Assembly (NCBI GenBank): GCA_014584575.1
Contig: JACTMP010000042.1
Span: 62,001 to 126,000 of the forward strand
From: Chloroflexota bacterium
GTDB taxonomy: Bacteria > Chloroflexota > Anaerolineae > Promineifilales > Promineifilaceae
Length of the DNA stretch: 64,000 bases
Direction: 5' to 3'
Shown here piece after piece: positions 55,337-63,447 of the stretch. The notes under the pieces were generated by a model that worked only from the letters and a program-made list of their open reading frames with translations, was not told the origin of the DNA and made no database searches. Each line of letters opens with the position of its first letter. The first letter of the stretch is position 1. Both the position numbers and the translations under genes were made by a program.

Positions 55337-56710
55337 ATGACAGAATCAAAGAAAAAGAGTTTTTACCTGCTCAGTTTAGGGTGCAGCAAAAATACGGTGG
55401 ATTCGGAAAGCATGGCCGCGCTGCTGCAACGGGCCGGTTTTGGCGGTACGGCCGATCCCGACGACGCTTCTGTTCTCATTGTCAATACTTGCGGTTTTAT
55501 CGAAAGCGCCCGGCAGGAATCTGTTGCCGCGCTGCAAGAATTGGCCGCGCTGAAACAGAAGAACCAGGTACTCATTGCCGCCGGCTGTATGGCGCAGCGC
55601 TACGGCCGTGAAGTGGTCGAATGGGTGCCCGGCATTGATGGCGTCATCGGCACCCGCCGCTGGATGGACATTGTGCCCTTCATCCAGGAACTGCGCCGCC
55701 GCAAACGGCCGCAGCCCCTTTACCACCTGCCCGATGAAGCGCAAACGGTGGGGCTGGACGAACAAGGGGTGTTGCGCACGGCCGTGCAGGGGGCCAGCGC
55801 TTATCTTAAAATTGCGGATGGGTGTAGACGGCCGTGCGCCTTTTGCGCCATTCCCCAGATTAAAGGCACGCACGTCAGCCGTCCCCTGGCCTCCATCCTG
55901 ACCGAAGCGGTCGCTCTGCAAGAAGCCGGAGTGCAAGAACTCATCCTCATCGCCCAAGACAGCACCGACTACGGCCACGACATCGGCCTGAAAAACGGCA
56001 CCAGCCACCTGCTGCGGCAGATCGCCAACGCCGCCCCGGACATCCCCTGGCTGCGCCTGATGTACGCCTACCCTGGCTACGTCACCGACGAACTGATTGA
56101 AACCATGGCCTCCCTGCCGCAAATGACCCATTACCTTGACATCCCCCTGCAACACGGCCACCGCGAAACGCTGAAACGGATGCGCCGCCCGGCCAACATC
56201 GAATGGGTTTACCAGACGGTAGCCAAACTGCGCACCGCCATGCCGGACATCGCCATCCGCACCACCTTCATCGTCGGCTACCCCGGCGAAACAGACGAGG
56301 AGTTTGAGGGCCTGAAACAGTTTGTGCGCGACCTGCAATTTGACCGTGTGGGCGTTTTTACCTACTCCTACGAAGCCTCCACGCCTTCGGCCACCGTCTC
56401 CTGGCAGGTGGATGAAGAGGTGAAAGAAGCCCGCCGCAACGAACTGATGGAACTACAGCAGTCCATCTCCCTGGCGCGCAACCAGGCGCAGGTGGGGCGG
56501 GTGCTGCCGGTTCTCATTGAAGGGATTGGCGATGATGTCAGCGTCGGCCGTACCTACCGCGACGCCCCGGAAATTGACGGCCTGGTCTTTATCCCCGGCG
56601 AACTACCCCTGGGTGAACTCGTGCCCATCCGCATAGATGGCGCACTGGCCTATGACCTGACCGGGCAGGTGGATGTGCTTTCCCCGATTCCGGTAATCGG
56701 TAATCCGTAA
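55337..56710 (+). CDS. rimO: Ribosomal protein S12 methylthiotransferase RimO
   Basis: A 457-residue radical-SAM enzyme that adds a methylthio group to an Asp of ribosomal protein S12. The N-terminal UPF0004 domain has its three Cys (LSLGCSKNTVDSE, IVNTCGFIESA, IAAGCMAQRY), then the radical-SAM cluster CRRPCAFCAIP (CxxxCxxC) and the RimO-type HVSRPLASI, followed by a TRAM domain (about 385-450). The GCSKN and LPxxGxR-like features fit RimO better than MiaB. The C-terminus (VIGNP) is encoded by a CGGTAAT array, which also gives the stop codon. Confidence 0.92.
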   Translation: MTESKKKSFYLLSLGCSKNTVDSESMAALLQRAGFGGTADPDDASVLIVNTCGFIESARQESVAALQELAALKQKNQVLIAAGCMAQRYGREVVEWVPGIDGVIGTRRWMDIVPFIQELRRRKRPQPLYHLPDEAQTVGLDEQGVLRTAVQGASAYLKIADGCRRPCAFCAIPQIKGTHVSRPLASILTEAVALQEAGVQELILIAQDSTDYGHDIGLKNGTSHLLRQIANAAPDIPWLRLMYAYPGYVTDELIETMASLPQMTHYLDIPLQHGHRETLKRMRRPANIEWVYQTVAKLRTAMPDIAIRTTFIVGYPGETDEEFEGLKQFVRDLQFDRVGVFTYSYEASTPSATVSWQVDEEVKEARRNELMELQQSISLARNQAQVGRVLPVLIEGIGDDVSVGRTYRDAPEIDGLVFIPGELPLGELVPIRIDGALAYDLTGQVDVLSPIPVIGNP

Positions 56711-56716
56711 TCGGTT
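56689..56716. repeat. Short heptamer array, CGGTAAT type
   Basis: CGGTAAT, CGGTAAT, CCGTAAT, CGGTTAA step by 7 bp over the 3' end of rimO. No second arm. The same unit as the arrays at 24688 and 27254. Confidence 0.75.
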
Positions 56717-56791
56717 AAAATTGAGACATAGTATGCAAAGAAAATGACATCTGACACTTGCCGCCCCCCTGCCCGCTGATACACTCAGTCC

Positions 56792-56880
56792 TATACTCAG
56801 CGGAGTTCGCATCCTCAGATGCGAACTGGTGGGCATCTGAGGATGCCTACTCCTCCCATTTCGATGTACTGATACTATCA
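56792..56880. repeat. Dispersed ~90-bp palindromic element, copy 4
   Basis: ACTCAGCGGAGTTCGC, ATCCTCAGATGCGAAC, GGTGGGCATCTGAGGATGCC and TACTCCTCCCATTTCGATG, closely matching copy 3 at 52038. It lies between rimO and the ferritin-like gene. Confidence 0.85.
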
Positions 56881-56953
56881 GAATCCATAGATGCAGAAGA
56901 CTCCCCAATTGTGCCATCTGTGCAATCTGTGGATCACCATCTAAGGAGAAAAC

Positions 56954-57379
56954 ATGGACAAACAGACGTTTATTGACCATCTGAACGAAGACCTGGCAGG
57001 TGAATTGGGCGCCATCATCCAATACATCACCTACGCCGCCAAAGCCACCGGCCCCTACCGCCCCCAACTTTCCCAATTCTTCCTGACGGAAGTGGCCGAT
57101 GAACAGCTACACGCCCAATACCTGGCGAACAAAATTGTGGCCCTGGGCGGTGAACCAACCACCACGCCCCGCCCCGTGCCCCCCGCCCACAGCAACCGCG
57201 AGATGCTGGAAGCGGTGCTGGCCGCCGAACGGCAGGCCACCAAAGATTACACCATCCGCGCCCAGGAGGCGGAAGCCTTTGGCGATAAAGGCGCAATGGT
57301 GCAGCTAGAGGATATGGTACGCGACGAAAGCGGTCACTCCGAGGAAACAGAGCGGATGCTGCGCGACTGGCCGCTTTAG
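56954..57379 (+). CDS. Ferritin-like diiron protein (bacterioferritin/Dps-like)
   Basis: A 141-residue four-helix protein. Metal-ligand candidates are Glu in LAGELGAIIQYITYA (about 17), Glu/His in EVADEQLHAQYLANKI (about 46-49), Glu in LEAVLAAERQATKDY and Glu/His in VRDESGHSEETERM, the E/ExxH pattern of ferritin-like proteins. It is shorter than bacterioferritin and lacks a clear heme Met. AAGGAGAAAAC precedes ATG 56954. Likely role: iron storage or oxidative-stress protection. Stand-alone between repeats. Confidence 0.82.
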   Translation: MDKQTFIDHLNEDLAGELGAIIQYITYAAKATGPYRPQLSQFFLTEVADEQLHAQYLANKIVALGGEPTTTPRPVPPAHSNREMLEAVLAAERQATKDYTIRAQEAEAFGDKGAMVQLEDMVRDESGHSEETERMLRDWPL

Positions 57380-57382
57380 GGA

Positions 57383-57446
57383 TTTGAGATTAAGAGATTG
57401 GGAGATTGAGAGATTGGTGTCTTCAATCTCCCAATCTCCTCATCTC
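57383..57446. repeat. Repeat hairpin array, GAGATT type
   Basis: TTGAGATTAAGAGATTGGGAGATTGAGAGATTG, then CAATCTCCCAATCTCCTCATCTC. It begins 4 bases after the ferritin-like gene's stop and lies between convergent genes. Confidence 0.82.
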
Positions 57447-57493
57447 ACCGTTCTGATGTAGACGCCTACAAACCATTAGGGCGCGAGACAGCA

Positions 57494-59857
57494 TCATTTA
57501 TCGAGTACCTCGCGCACCTTTGCCGTTAGCTGGCCCGACGAAAACGGTTTAGGCAGGAATTCAATTTTGGTGGTCAACAATCCGTGCCGCACCACCACGT
57601 CATTGGTGTAGCCAGACATGAAAAGCACCTTCATTTCGGGATGAATTGTTTGTAATTGCCCTGCCAACTCCCGCCCGCTCATCTGCGGCATAACCACGTC
57701 CGTCAATAACAGATCAATCTTCCCCTGATGCTGTCTGGCAAGGGATAGCCCCTCACTGCCGGTGCGCGCCTCCATAAGCGTGTAGCCGACTTCTTTCAGG
57801 GTGCGCTGCACCAGACCGTATACCAGATCATCGTCCTCCACCATTAAGATCGTCTCTGTATTTTCATGGAATCTGGCAGGCGAGGTCGAGAAGGGTGGTG
57901 GGGTCACGGCCGTGTCTGCTGTCACCGGCAGGTAAATCTTAAACGTGGTACCGTGCCCCGGCTCGCTATAAACGGAAATATCTCCCCCGCTCTGTTTGAT
58001 AATGCCATACACGGTAGCCAGCCCCAGACCTGTGCCCCGGCTTTGTTCCTTCGTGGTAAAAAACGGCTCAAATATGCGTGCCTGGGTGGCCTTATCCATG
58101 CCTTGCCCTGTATCCGTTACCGAGACCATCACGTAAGAACCAACAGCGACTTCAAAGTGGGTTTGGGCATACTGTTCGTCCAGGTAAATGTTCTTTGTTT
58201 CAATGGTCAATTGGCCGCCTGTGGGCATGGCGTCATGGGCATTGACAATCAGGTTCATCAATACCTGTTCGATCTGGCTGGGGTCCGCCTTGATCGGACA
58301 TAACTCTGGTTGTAATACGACGGACAGGACAATATCTTCGCGGATCAGCCGCCCCACCATCTTGTGCAGGTCTGTTATCAGCGCGTTCAAATCAAGCACC
58401 ACCGGCGTTAACATTTGCTGGCGGCTAAAGGCCAGCAGTTGCCGGGTCAGGGTGGCGGCGCGTTCGCTGGCACGGTGAATTTGCTCCAGATCTCTTTGGG
58501 CGCCCTCGTCGCTGGCGATTTTGTATTTGAGTAGTTCGGTGTAGCCCAGGATAACGGTAAGCAGGTTGTTAAAATCGTGGGCCACGCCGCTGGCCAACTG
58601 CCCAATGCTTTCCAGCTTTTGGGATTGGCGCAGGCGCGCTTCCAGTTGGGCCTGCATTATTTCCGCCTCTTTTTGGGGGGTGATGTCTCGGCCAATGAAT
58701 AAGACGCTGGCAACTTCTCCCTGGGGGTCGCGTTCGGGAATAAAACGCAGGTGATGATAGAACGGTTGCTGGCCTGGTACATCGGCCACCGCAATTTCCG
58801 TTTCCACGGCCAGCCCGGTGCTTAGCGCCCCCTGAACCATGCTGTGAAAGTATTGCGCACCCTTGACGCCGGGGGATATGTCTACGGCCGTTTTCCCCAC
58901 CAGTTCCACCATCGGTCTACTAAACAACCGTTCCAGCGCCGGGTTGACATAGACCACCCGCGCCTCCCGGTCATACCGGCCGATGAAATCGGGCGAATTT
59001 TCTACCAGGGCACGGAACTCTTGTTCCTGTTTGTGACGCAGTTCTTCAATTTGCTGCCGGGCGGTAATATCCTCGGTGATCCCCACAATCCGGTAAATGC
59101 GGCCCTCGCCGTCGCGTATCGGCAGTAGCTTGGTGCGCAGGTAAAGATAGCCCTTTCCAAATGATGAAAGCCCGGACTGGATATACTCTAGGGCCGTGCC
59201 CGTATCCACACACCGCTGGCACTCACGTGTCAGATCGGCGGCATTAGCCGGGGATAGCAACTCCGCCAAAGTTTTCCCTCTGGTTTCGGCCGCCGTTGCC
59301 CCCAAAGCACGTTCGGCCGCCGGGTTGGCGCCGGCGTGCAAAAACCGGCCATCTTCGGTGACATCCAGTAGAAAAATCACATCGGAGACATTTTCAAATA
59401 TCTCCCGGTAACGGCGTTCATTGCTTTCCAGCAAGTGCAGGTGCGACAGCCGTTCTTCTTCGGCCTGTTTGCGTTCACTGATGTCACGCACAATGCCCAG
59501 CAGATGGCCGTTGGAGAGAATCTGGGCGCTGATTTCTACGGGGAGGGGACGGCCGTCTTTGCAGAGCAAACGGCGTTCCTTGAGGATACTCTTTCCGGCG
59601 CGCAAATCATCCAGGCGCAGCGGATCGGCTATCTTGTCTTCAGCGGGGAGCAGGTCTGACAATGTGAGGGTCTGTAATTCTTCTAGCGTATACCCCAGCA
59701 TCTCACAGCCACGCCGGTTCACTTTGATATAGCGTCCCGTCGCGTCGGCGATAAAAATGCCATCGCCCGCCTGTTCAAAAAGAGCTTGATACAATTCCTC
59801 TGTGGTGTAAGAAGCGTTGGATTCTCCCAATGTTATCTCTGGTTCATGGTGAGCCAT
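57494..59857 (-). CDS. PAS-sensor hybrid histidine kinase with C-terminal receiver
   Basis: A 787-residue cytoplasmic protein. Three PAS domains (about 18-135, 150-270, 285-400) open with YQALFEQAGDGIFIADATG, YREIFENVSDVIFLLDV and FRALVENSPDFIGRYDREA. The HisKA/ATPase part (about 410-650) has the H-box GVAHDFNNLLTVILGYTE, N-box NLIVNAHDAM, DTGQGMDKAT and GTGLGLATVYG, all intact. A receiver follows (about 665-785; acidic pair VEDDDLV, Asp in LLLTDVVMPQMSG, Lys in FLPKPF). The HDFNN H-box type belongs to HisKA families common in environmental hybrid kinases. Signal and partner are not known; no DNA-binding output is nearby. Confidence 0.92.
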   Translation of the reverse strand: MAHHEPEITLGESNASYTTEELYQALFEQAGDGIFIADATGRYIKVNRRGCEMLGYTLEELQTLTLSDLLPAEDKIADPLRLDDLRAGKSILKERRLLCKDGRPLPVEISAQILSNGHLLGIVRDISERKQAEEERLSHLHLLESNERRYREIFENVSDVIFLLDVTEDGRFLHAGANPAAERALGATAAETRGKTLAELLSPANAADLTRECQRCVDTGTALEYIQSGLSSFGKGYLYLRTKLLPIRDGEGRIYRIVGITEDITARQQIEELRHKQEQEFRALVENSPDFIGRYDREARVVYVNPALERLFSRPMVELVGKTAVDISPGVKGAQYFHSMVQGALSTGLAVETEIAVADVPGQQPFYHHLRFIPERDPQGEVASVLFIGRDITPQKEAEIMQAQLEARLRQSQKLESIGQLASGVAHDFNNLLTVILGYTELLKYKIASDEGAQRDLEQIHRASERAATLTRQLLAFSRQQMLTPVVLDLNALITDLHKMVGRLIREDIVLSVVLQPELCPIKADPSQIEQVLMNLIVNAHDAMPTGGQLTIETKNIYLDEQYAQTHFEVAVGSYVMVSVTDTGQGMDKATQARIFEPFFTTKEQSRGTGLGLATVYGIIKQSGGDISVYSEPGHGTTFKIYLPVTADTAVTPPPFSTSPARFHENTETILMVEDDDLVYGLVQRTLKEVGYTLMEARTGSEGLSLARQHQGKIDLLLTDVVMPQMSGRELAGQLQTIHPEMKVLFMSGYTNDVVVRHGLLTTKIEFLPKPFSSGQLTAKVREVLDK

Positions 59858-59946
59858 AGCTACTCCCGTTTCAGTCAGCCTGTACTGTGGATGTTAACAC
59901 CTCAGTAACAGCCTGTAAATCCCGATTTAGCTGGCGAAAACTTTGC

Positions 59947-59952
59947 TATAAT
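59947..59952 (+). promoter_or_regulatory. Predicted -10 box for the radical SAM gene
   Basis: TATAAT at 59947-59952, about 26 bases before ATG 59979. A fitting -35 is weak (GATTTA at 59924-59929 with a 17-bp spacer). Confidence 0.45.
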
Positions 59953-59978
59953 CGAGGTCACAACTCGTAAAAGCAGGT

Positions 59979-61925
59979 ATGATGATGATGACTCCCGAAC
60001 AAATCGAAATTGCCCTGGAACGCATTTTGCCTCGCGTCAGCAAGCCGGGGCGTTATACCGGCGGCGAATATAACCAGATCGTTAAGGATTGGGGTGAGAT
60101 TGAGTATCGCGTCGCCCTGGCGTTCCCCGATATTTACGACATTGGCATGTCCAATTTAGGGTTGATGATTCTCTACGACATCATCAACAAACACCAAAAC
60201 CTGCTGGCAGAGCGCGTCTACTGTCCCTGGACGGACATGGAAAGCATCATGCGAGAGAAGGGGCTGCCCCTCTTTTCGCTGGAAACGAAACACGCCATCC
60301 GTGAATTTGACCTGCTGGCGTTCAGCCTACCCTACGAGCAGTTGTACACCAACGCGCTGAATCTGCTGGATTTGGCCGGAATGCCGGTGCGCAGCTTAGA
60401 CCGGGATGAGACGTACCCGCTGGTCATCGCTGGCGGCCATGCCTGCTACAACCCGGAACCGATGGCCCCGTTTATTGATGTGTTTGTCATTGGCGAAGGG
60501 GAGGAAGCGATCCTCAAAATCATTGGTGTGATGCGGGCGGCCAGCCATTTAGACCGGGAAACGCAGCTGCGGTACATCGCCCAGATTGAGGGGTGTTATG
60601 TGCCCCGTTTTTATGATGTAGCGTACCACGAGGATGGGGCGATAGCGGCTATTACACCCAATATGCCGGAAGCACCCGCCAAAGTGATGAAAACGATTGT
60701 GCCCGTGCTGCCACCGCCGGTGACGGATTTCATCATCCCTTTTGTGGAAACGGTGCATAATCGTGCCCCGATTGAGATTATGCGCGGCTGCACGCGGGGC
60801 TGCCGCTTTTGCCATGCGGGCATGGTGACACGCCCGGTGCGCGAACGGCCGGTAGAGGAAGTGCTGGACGCGATGCAAAAAATCCTGGACAGCACGGGCT
60901 ATGAAGAGATTGCCCTGCTGTCGCTCTCGTCCAGCGATTACACGCATGTGCTGGAACTGACGGAGCAGATTGGGCAGCGGTTCGGCCACTTGGGGCTGAA
61001 CATTTCGCTGCCGTCGCTGCGGATTGAGTCGGTGTCTACGCAGTTGATGGATAATCTGGGCGACGGCCGTCGGGGTGGATTCACCCTCGCCCCCGAAGCG
61101 GCCACCGAAAAGATGCGCAACATCATCAACAAATACGTCACCCACGCCGAACTGCTGGAAACGGCCCGCGAAATTTACCGGCGGGACTGGCGCACCATCA
61201 AACTCTACTTCATGATCGGCCACCCGATGGAGGAGATGGAGGACGTGCAGGCGATTATTGACCTGTGCAAGCAGGTGTTGGCCGAAGGGCGCAAAATTCA
61301 CGGCAACAAGGCCAGCCTGAATGTGGGCGTGAGTACCTTCATCCCCAAACCACATACCCCGTTCCAGTGGGAACCGATGGATACGATGGAGAAGATTTAC
61401 GCCAAGCTAGACCTGCTGCGGGATGAAATGCGCGGGCAAGGGCTGCGGCTGCGCTGGAACGACCCCCGCGAATCGGTGTTTGAGGGATTCCTGAGCCGGG
61501 GCGACCGGCGGGTGGCCGAAGTGGTGGAGCGGGCCTGGCGCAGTGGGGCGAAGTTTGACGCCTGGATGGAGTATTTTCGAGAGGACGCCTGGCTGGAGGC
61601 GTTTGCGGCGGAAGGGCTAGACCCCTATTTTTACACGCATCGCCAACGGCGAATTGATGAGGTGTTCCCCTGGGAGCATATTGATGTGGCGGTGACGAAG
61701 AAGTTCCTGACGCAAGATTACTTGATGAGTCAGCAGCAAGAAACGCGGGTGGACTGCCGCCACCAATGTTTCGCCTGCGGCATCCTGCCCAAACTGAAAG
61801 AGCTGCGTCGGGAAACAGAGCCGGAAGCGTGGGAGTGCCCGCCAGTGAAAAAACGGGCTGGTGTTGGGGTGAGGGTTACGGCCGTGCCCACCGTTGCTGG
61901 TATTCCTTTGCATGTGGTAAATTGA
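59979..61925 (+). CDS. Radical SAM protein, TIGR03960 family
   Basis: A 648-residue protein. N-terminal B12-binding-like domain (about 40-200: YRVALAFPDIYDIGMSNLG, VIAGGHACYNPEPMAPFID, VFVIGEGEE), then the radical-SAM core with CTRGCRFC (CxxxCxxC, about 268-275), typical of the TIGR03960 group often fused to or adjacent to a TIGR03936/DUF2344 domain. That partner is not seen here. The C-terminus has RHQCFACGILPKL, a likely extra metal site. Function unknown, sometimes linked to ribosomal proteins L21/L27 and Rne in gene order. The start is ambiguous among four consecutive ATGs (59979-59988). Confidence 0.88.
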   Translation: MMMMTPEQIEIALERILPRVSKPGRYTGGEYNQIVKDWGEIEYRVALAFPDIYDIGMSNLGLMILYDIINKHQNLLAERVYCPWTDMESIMREKGLPLFSLETKHAIREFDLLAFSLPYEQLYTNALNLLDLAGMPVRSLDRDETYPLVIAGGHACYNPEPMAPFIDVFVIGEGEEAILKIIGVMRAASHLDRETQLRYIAQIEGCYVPRFYDVAYHEDGAIAAITPNMPEAPAKVMKTIVPVLPPPVTDFIIPFVETVHNRAPIEIMRGCTRGCRFCHAGMVTRPVRERPVEEVLDAMQKILDSTGYEEIALLSLSSSDYTHVLELTEQIGQRFGHLGLNISLPSLRIESVSTQLMDNLGDGRRGGFTLAPEAATEKMRNIINKYVTHAELLETAREIYRRDWRTIKLYFMIGHPMEEMEDVQAIIDLCKQVLAEGRKIHGNKASLNVGVSTFIPKPHTPFQWEPMDTMEKIYAKLDLLRDEMRGQGLRLRWNDPRESVFEGFLSRGDRRVAEVVERAWRSGAKFDAWMEYFREDAWLEAFAAEGLDPYFYTHRQRRIDEVFPWEHIDVAVTKKFLTQDYLMSQQQETRVDCRHQCFACGILPKLKELRRETEPEAWECPPVKKRAGVGVRVTAVPTVAGIPLHVVN

Positions 61926-61962
61926 ATGGGGATCAGGCAAACACTGTCCACAGCAAAGGTTT

Positions 61963-62490
61963 TTACTTGTTGGCGGTGTTGTGATTCTGCTCCAACACTC
62001 TGATTTTCTGGATTGCCGTATACTCGTCAGTGCCATCCACTTCAAGCGCAAAATGATAAGTAGGCGCGATTTCGTTTGTCCAATAATCAAAGAACTCTGC
62101 CGCTATCGGCAACGCGATAGGTCTTTTTGTGTTCAGATTGCGTCTGGAAACGCGCTCAAGGCAAATCTCCTTCGGGGTGGAAACTCGCACAAGTGCGATC
62201 TTGTAAATTTCCATGACTTCTAGCAACAACGGCCGTTGCACGACGCCTGTGGATTCAAATACCACCAACCTCTGGCTAGCTGACAGTGTGTTATGATAAT
62301 GGGCGCGTATGTACTTTGTAGCTGACTCCAGGTCAAATTCGTCACCTTCACCAAAAAGCTCATAAACAATAGGTTCCAGTTCAGTGTAATCTGCAATTCC
62401 TTCAGAGCGAAGGCGGTTGCCCAGGTATGACTTTCCTGATCCGAAAGGCCCCATGAGAATGATGCCGTCTAAATTTTTCGCTGTCTCCAT
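61963..62490 (-). CDS. P-loop nucleotide kinase-like protein
   Basis: A 175-residue protein with a Walker A motif GPFGSGKSYLGNRL (about 14-27) and a later arginine-rich lid (CLERVSRRNLNTKRP, about 110-125). The rest fits small AAA/adenylate-kinase-like ATPases, with VVFESTGVVQRPLLL supplying the Walker B-like strand. It could phosphorylate a small molecule or act in stress response. It sits at the left edge of the toxin-antitoxin island and is AT-richer than the genes to its left. ATG 62490 lies next to the remnant of a HicB gene. Confidence 0.65.
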   Translation of the reverse strand: METAKNLDGIILMGPFGSGKSYLGNRLRSEGIADYTELEPIVYELFGEGDEFDLESATKYIRAHYHNTLSASQRLVVFESTGVVQRPLLLEVMEIYKIALVRVSTPKEICLERVSRRNLNTKRPIALPIAAEFFDYWTNEIAPTYHFALEVDGTDEYTAIQKIRVLEQNHNTANK

Positions 62491-62562
62491 TTACACAAAT
62501 ATCAAGCGACCTTTTGGTTCCGGTATCGGACGGCTGGGTTGCTGACCCAACTTGCTTACCCA
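62491..62562 (-). pseudogene. Remnant of a HicB-family antitoxin gene (3' end only)
   Basis: Read on the minus strand, the last 24 codons give WVSKLGQQPSRPIPEPKGRL followed by IFV and a stop, matching the tail of the intact HicB at 63028 (WVEMAQELGRPLPEPKGRLI). Its start and main body are absent. It overlaps the 3' end of the toxin gene at 62556 by a few bases. Evidence of an earlier HicAB module. Confidence 0.65.
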
Positions 62563-62807
62563 ACTAAACGATCATACTCGTCGTGTTGCCCAATCCATAC
62601 CCAGATAAAATCATCACCGTCCTCAACAGCCAGGGCGCGGTGGTTCAAACCTACCCGTGCTGACCAAAAGTGCCCGACTTTCTTGAAGTGGAGTGAGGGG
62701 TGCCGGGGGTTCTGTTTGAGTAACTCGAAGTTTTTGCGCGCCAAATTTTGCACAGATTCTGGCAATTGGTAGAAAAGATTCCAGAATTGCGGCGTTGTCC
62801 GGTGCAT
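62556..62807 (-). CDS. RelE/ParE-like toxin
   Basis: An 83-residue protein of the RelE/ParE fold: LPESVQNLARKNFELLKQNPRH, LHFKKVG, FWSARVGLNHRALAVED and WVWIGQHDEYDRLV, the last being the usual end of this family. RelE-type homologues cleave ribosome-bound mRNA; ParE-type inhibit gyrase; the sequence alone cannot decide. It starts directly after the antitoxin stop (ATG 62807 next to TAG), so the two are coupled. The C-terminus abuts a HicB remnant. Confidence 0.78.
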   Translation of the reverse strand: MHRTTPQFWNLFYQLPESVQNLARKNFELLKQNPRHPSLHFKKVGHFWSARVGLNHRALAVEDGDDFIWVWIGQHDEYDRLVG

Positions 62808-63005
62808 CTATAACTCTCGCAAAGTTCCCTGGCGTTTGGCCGTCCGCGCCTCCCCAAGCAAAAAATCCAATTTGCCTGCGGTGATGTCCTGTTCAAGTTG
62901 TTGGTCCCAACGTTCCCAATCTTTATCGGCAAACCAACGCCGCAGCCGGGCAAAATCTTCTGCGGAAAGTCTTTCAATTTCCATTTGCAGTTGTTCGATT
63001 TGCAT
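62808..63005 (-). CDS. Putative antitoxin of the RelE/ParE-like pair
   Basis: A 65-residue protein, mostly helical and charged: MQIEQLQMEIERLSAEDFAR, LRRWFADKDWERWDQQLEQD, then a basic end. It resembles short ParD/addiction-module antitoxins without an obvious DNA-binding N-terminus. ATG 63005 has AGGAG about 9 bases upstream. It is followed with no gap by the toxin gene. Function by position and size. Confidence 0.62.
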   Translation of the reverse strand: MQIEQLQMEIERLSAEDFARLRRWFADKDWERWDQQLEQDITAGKLDFLLGEARTAKRQGTLREL

Positions 63006-63027
63006 AACAATTACTCCTGCCACATGG

Positions 63028-63240
63028 CTACGCAAAGATGAGGCGGCCTTTTGGTTCTGGTAACGGCCGACCGAGTTCCTGGGCCATTTCTACCCACTCA
63101 TCAATGATAGTTTCCAGGTTGCTCAATACTTCCTCGTAAGCGGACCCATCGGCCGCACAACCGGGCAATTCAGGCACTTCGGCAATAAACGCCTCATCCT
63201 CGTCACTCCAATAAATGATCACTTCATATTTATGTATCAT
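63028..63240 (-). CDS. HicB-family antitoxin, apparently without its toxin
   Basis: A 70-residue protein with the HicB partial RNase-H-like fold: YEVIIYWSDEDEAFIAEVPE, LPGCAADGSAYEEVLSNLE, and the tail GRPLPEPKGRL. HicB normally neutralises HicA, an RNA-binding toxin, encoded next to it. Here the upstream frame that should encode HicA holds only about 19 codons and overlaps the HicB start (63230-63289), so HicA appears truncated. It would be an orphan antitoxin. Confidence 0.8.
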   Translation of the reverse strand: MIHKYEVIIYWSDEDEAFIAEVPELPGCAADGSAYEEVLSNLETIIDEWVEMAQELGRPLPEPKGRLIFA

Positions 63241-63289
63241 TGGCCGTTCCTGGCAAAACCTTGAGCAGCACCTTTTCTTCTTTGCTCAT
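63230..63289 (-). pseudogene. Truncated HicA-like toxin gene
   Basis: A 19-codon frame MSKEEKVLLKVLPGTANDT then TAA. It resembles the N-terminus of HicA toxins (MSKxEKLLxKxLxGTxDAN) and ends inside the HicB start. The remaining ~60 residues with the catalytic His are missing. It may be a disrupted toxin or a translational-coupling leader; the family match is from memory. Confidence 0.5.
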
Positions 63290-63355
63290 ATCGAGAGTTT
63301 ATCACATTATCAGAGCAAATAATGGGGTGGAGTACGGCCGTACACTAACGAGACC

Positions 63356-63424
63356 CTACGCAAACTCTATCCGCACCTGTTTCCCCGCCGCACGGGCTAA
63401 ACGATCTGGCGATTCGAGGGTCAC
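63356..63424 (-). pseudogene. Possible antitoxin remnant
   Basis: A minus-strand frame ending ESPDRLARAAGKQVRIEFA and a stop resembles the C-terminus of XRE-type antitoxins (LARAxGKxxxIxF). No upstream body is present. Weak; it would fit a decayed module in the toxin-antitoxin island. Confidence 0.25.
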
Positions 63425-63447
63425 GGCCGTGTTTACTCTGATGATAA

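Larger units (their letters stand above)
559..63430. repeat. Highly iterated palindromic octamer ACGGCCGT
   Basis: The octamer ACGGCCGT occurs about 120 times by hand count between these two positions, mostly inside genes and on no preferred gene strand because it is its own reverse complement. In coding regions it is commonly read as Thr-Ala-Val, also as x-Gly-Arg. An arbitrary 8-mer is expected only one to a few times in 64 kb. It contains the EagI-type hexamer CGGCCG. Confidence 0.95.
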
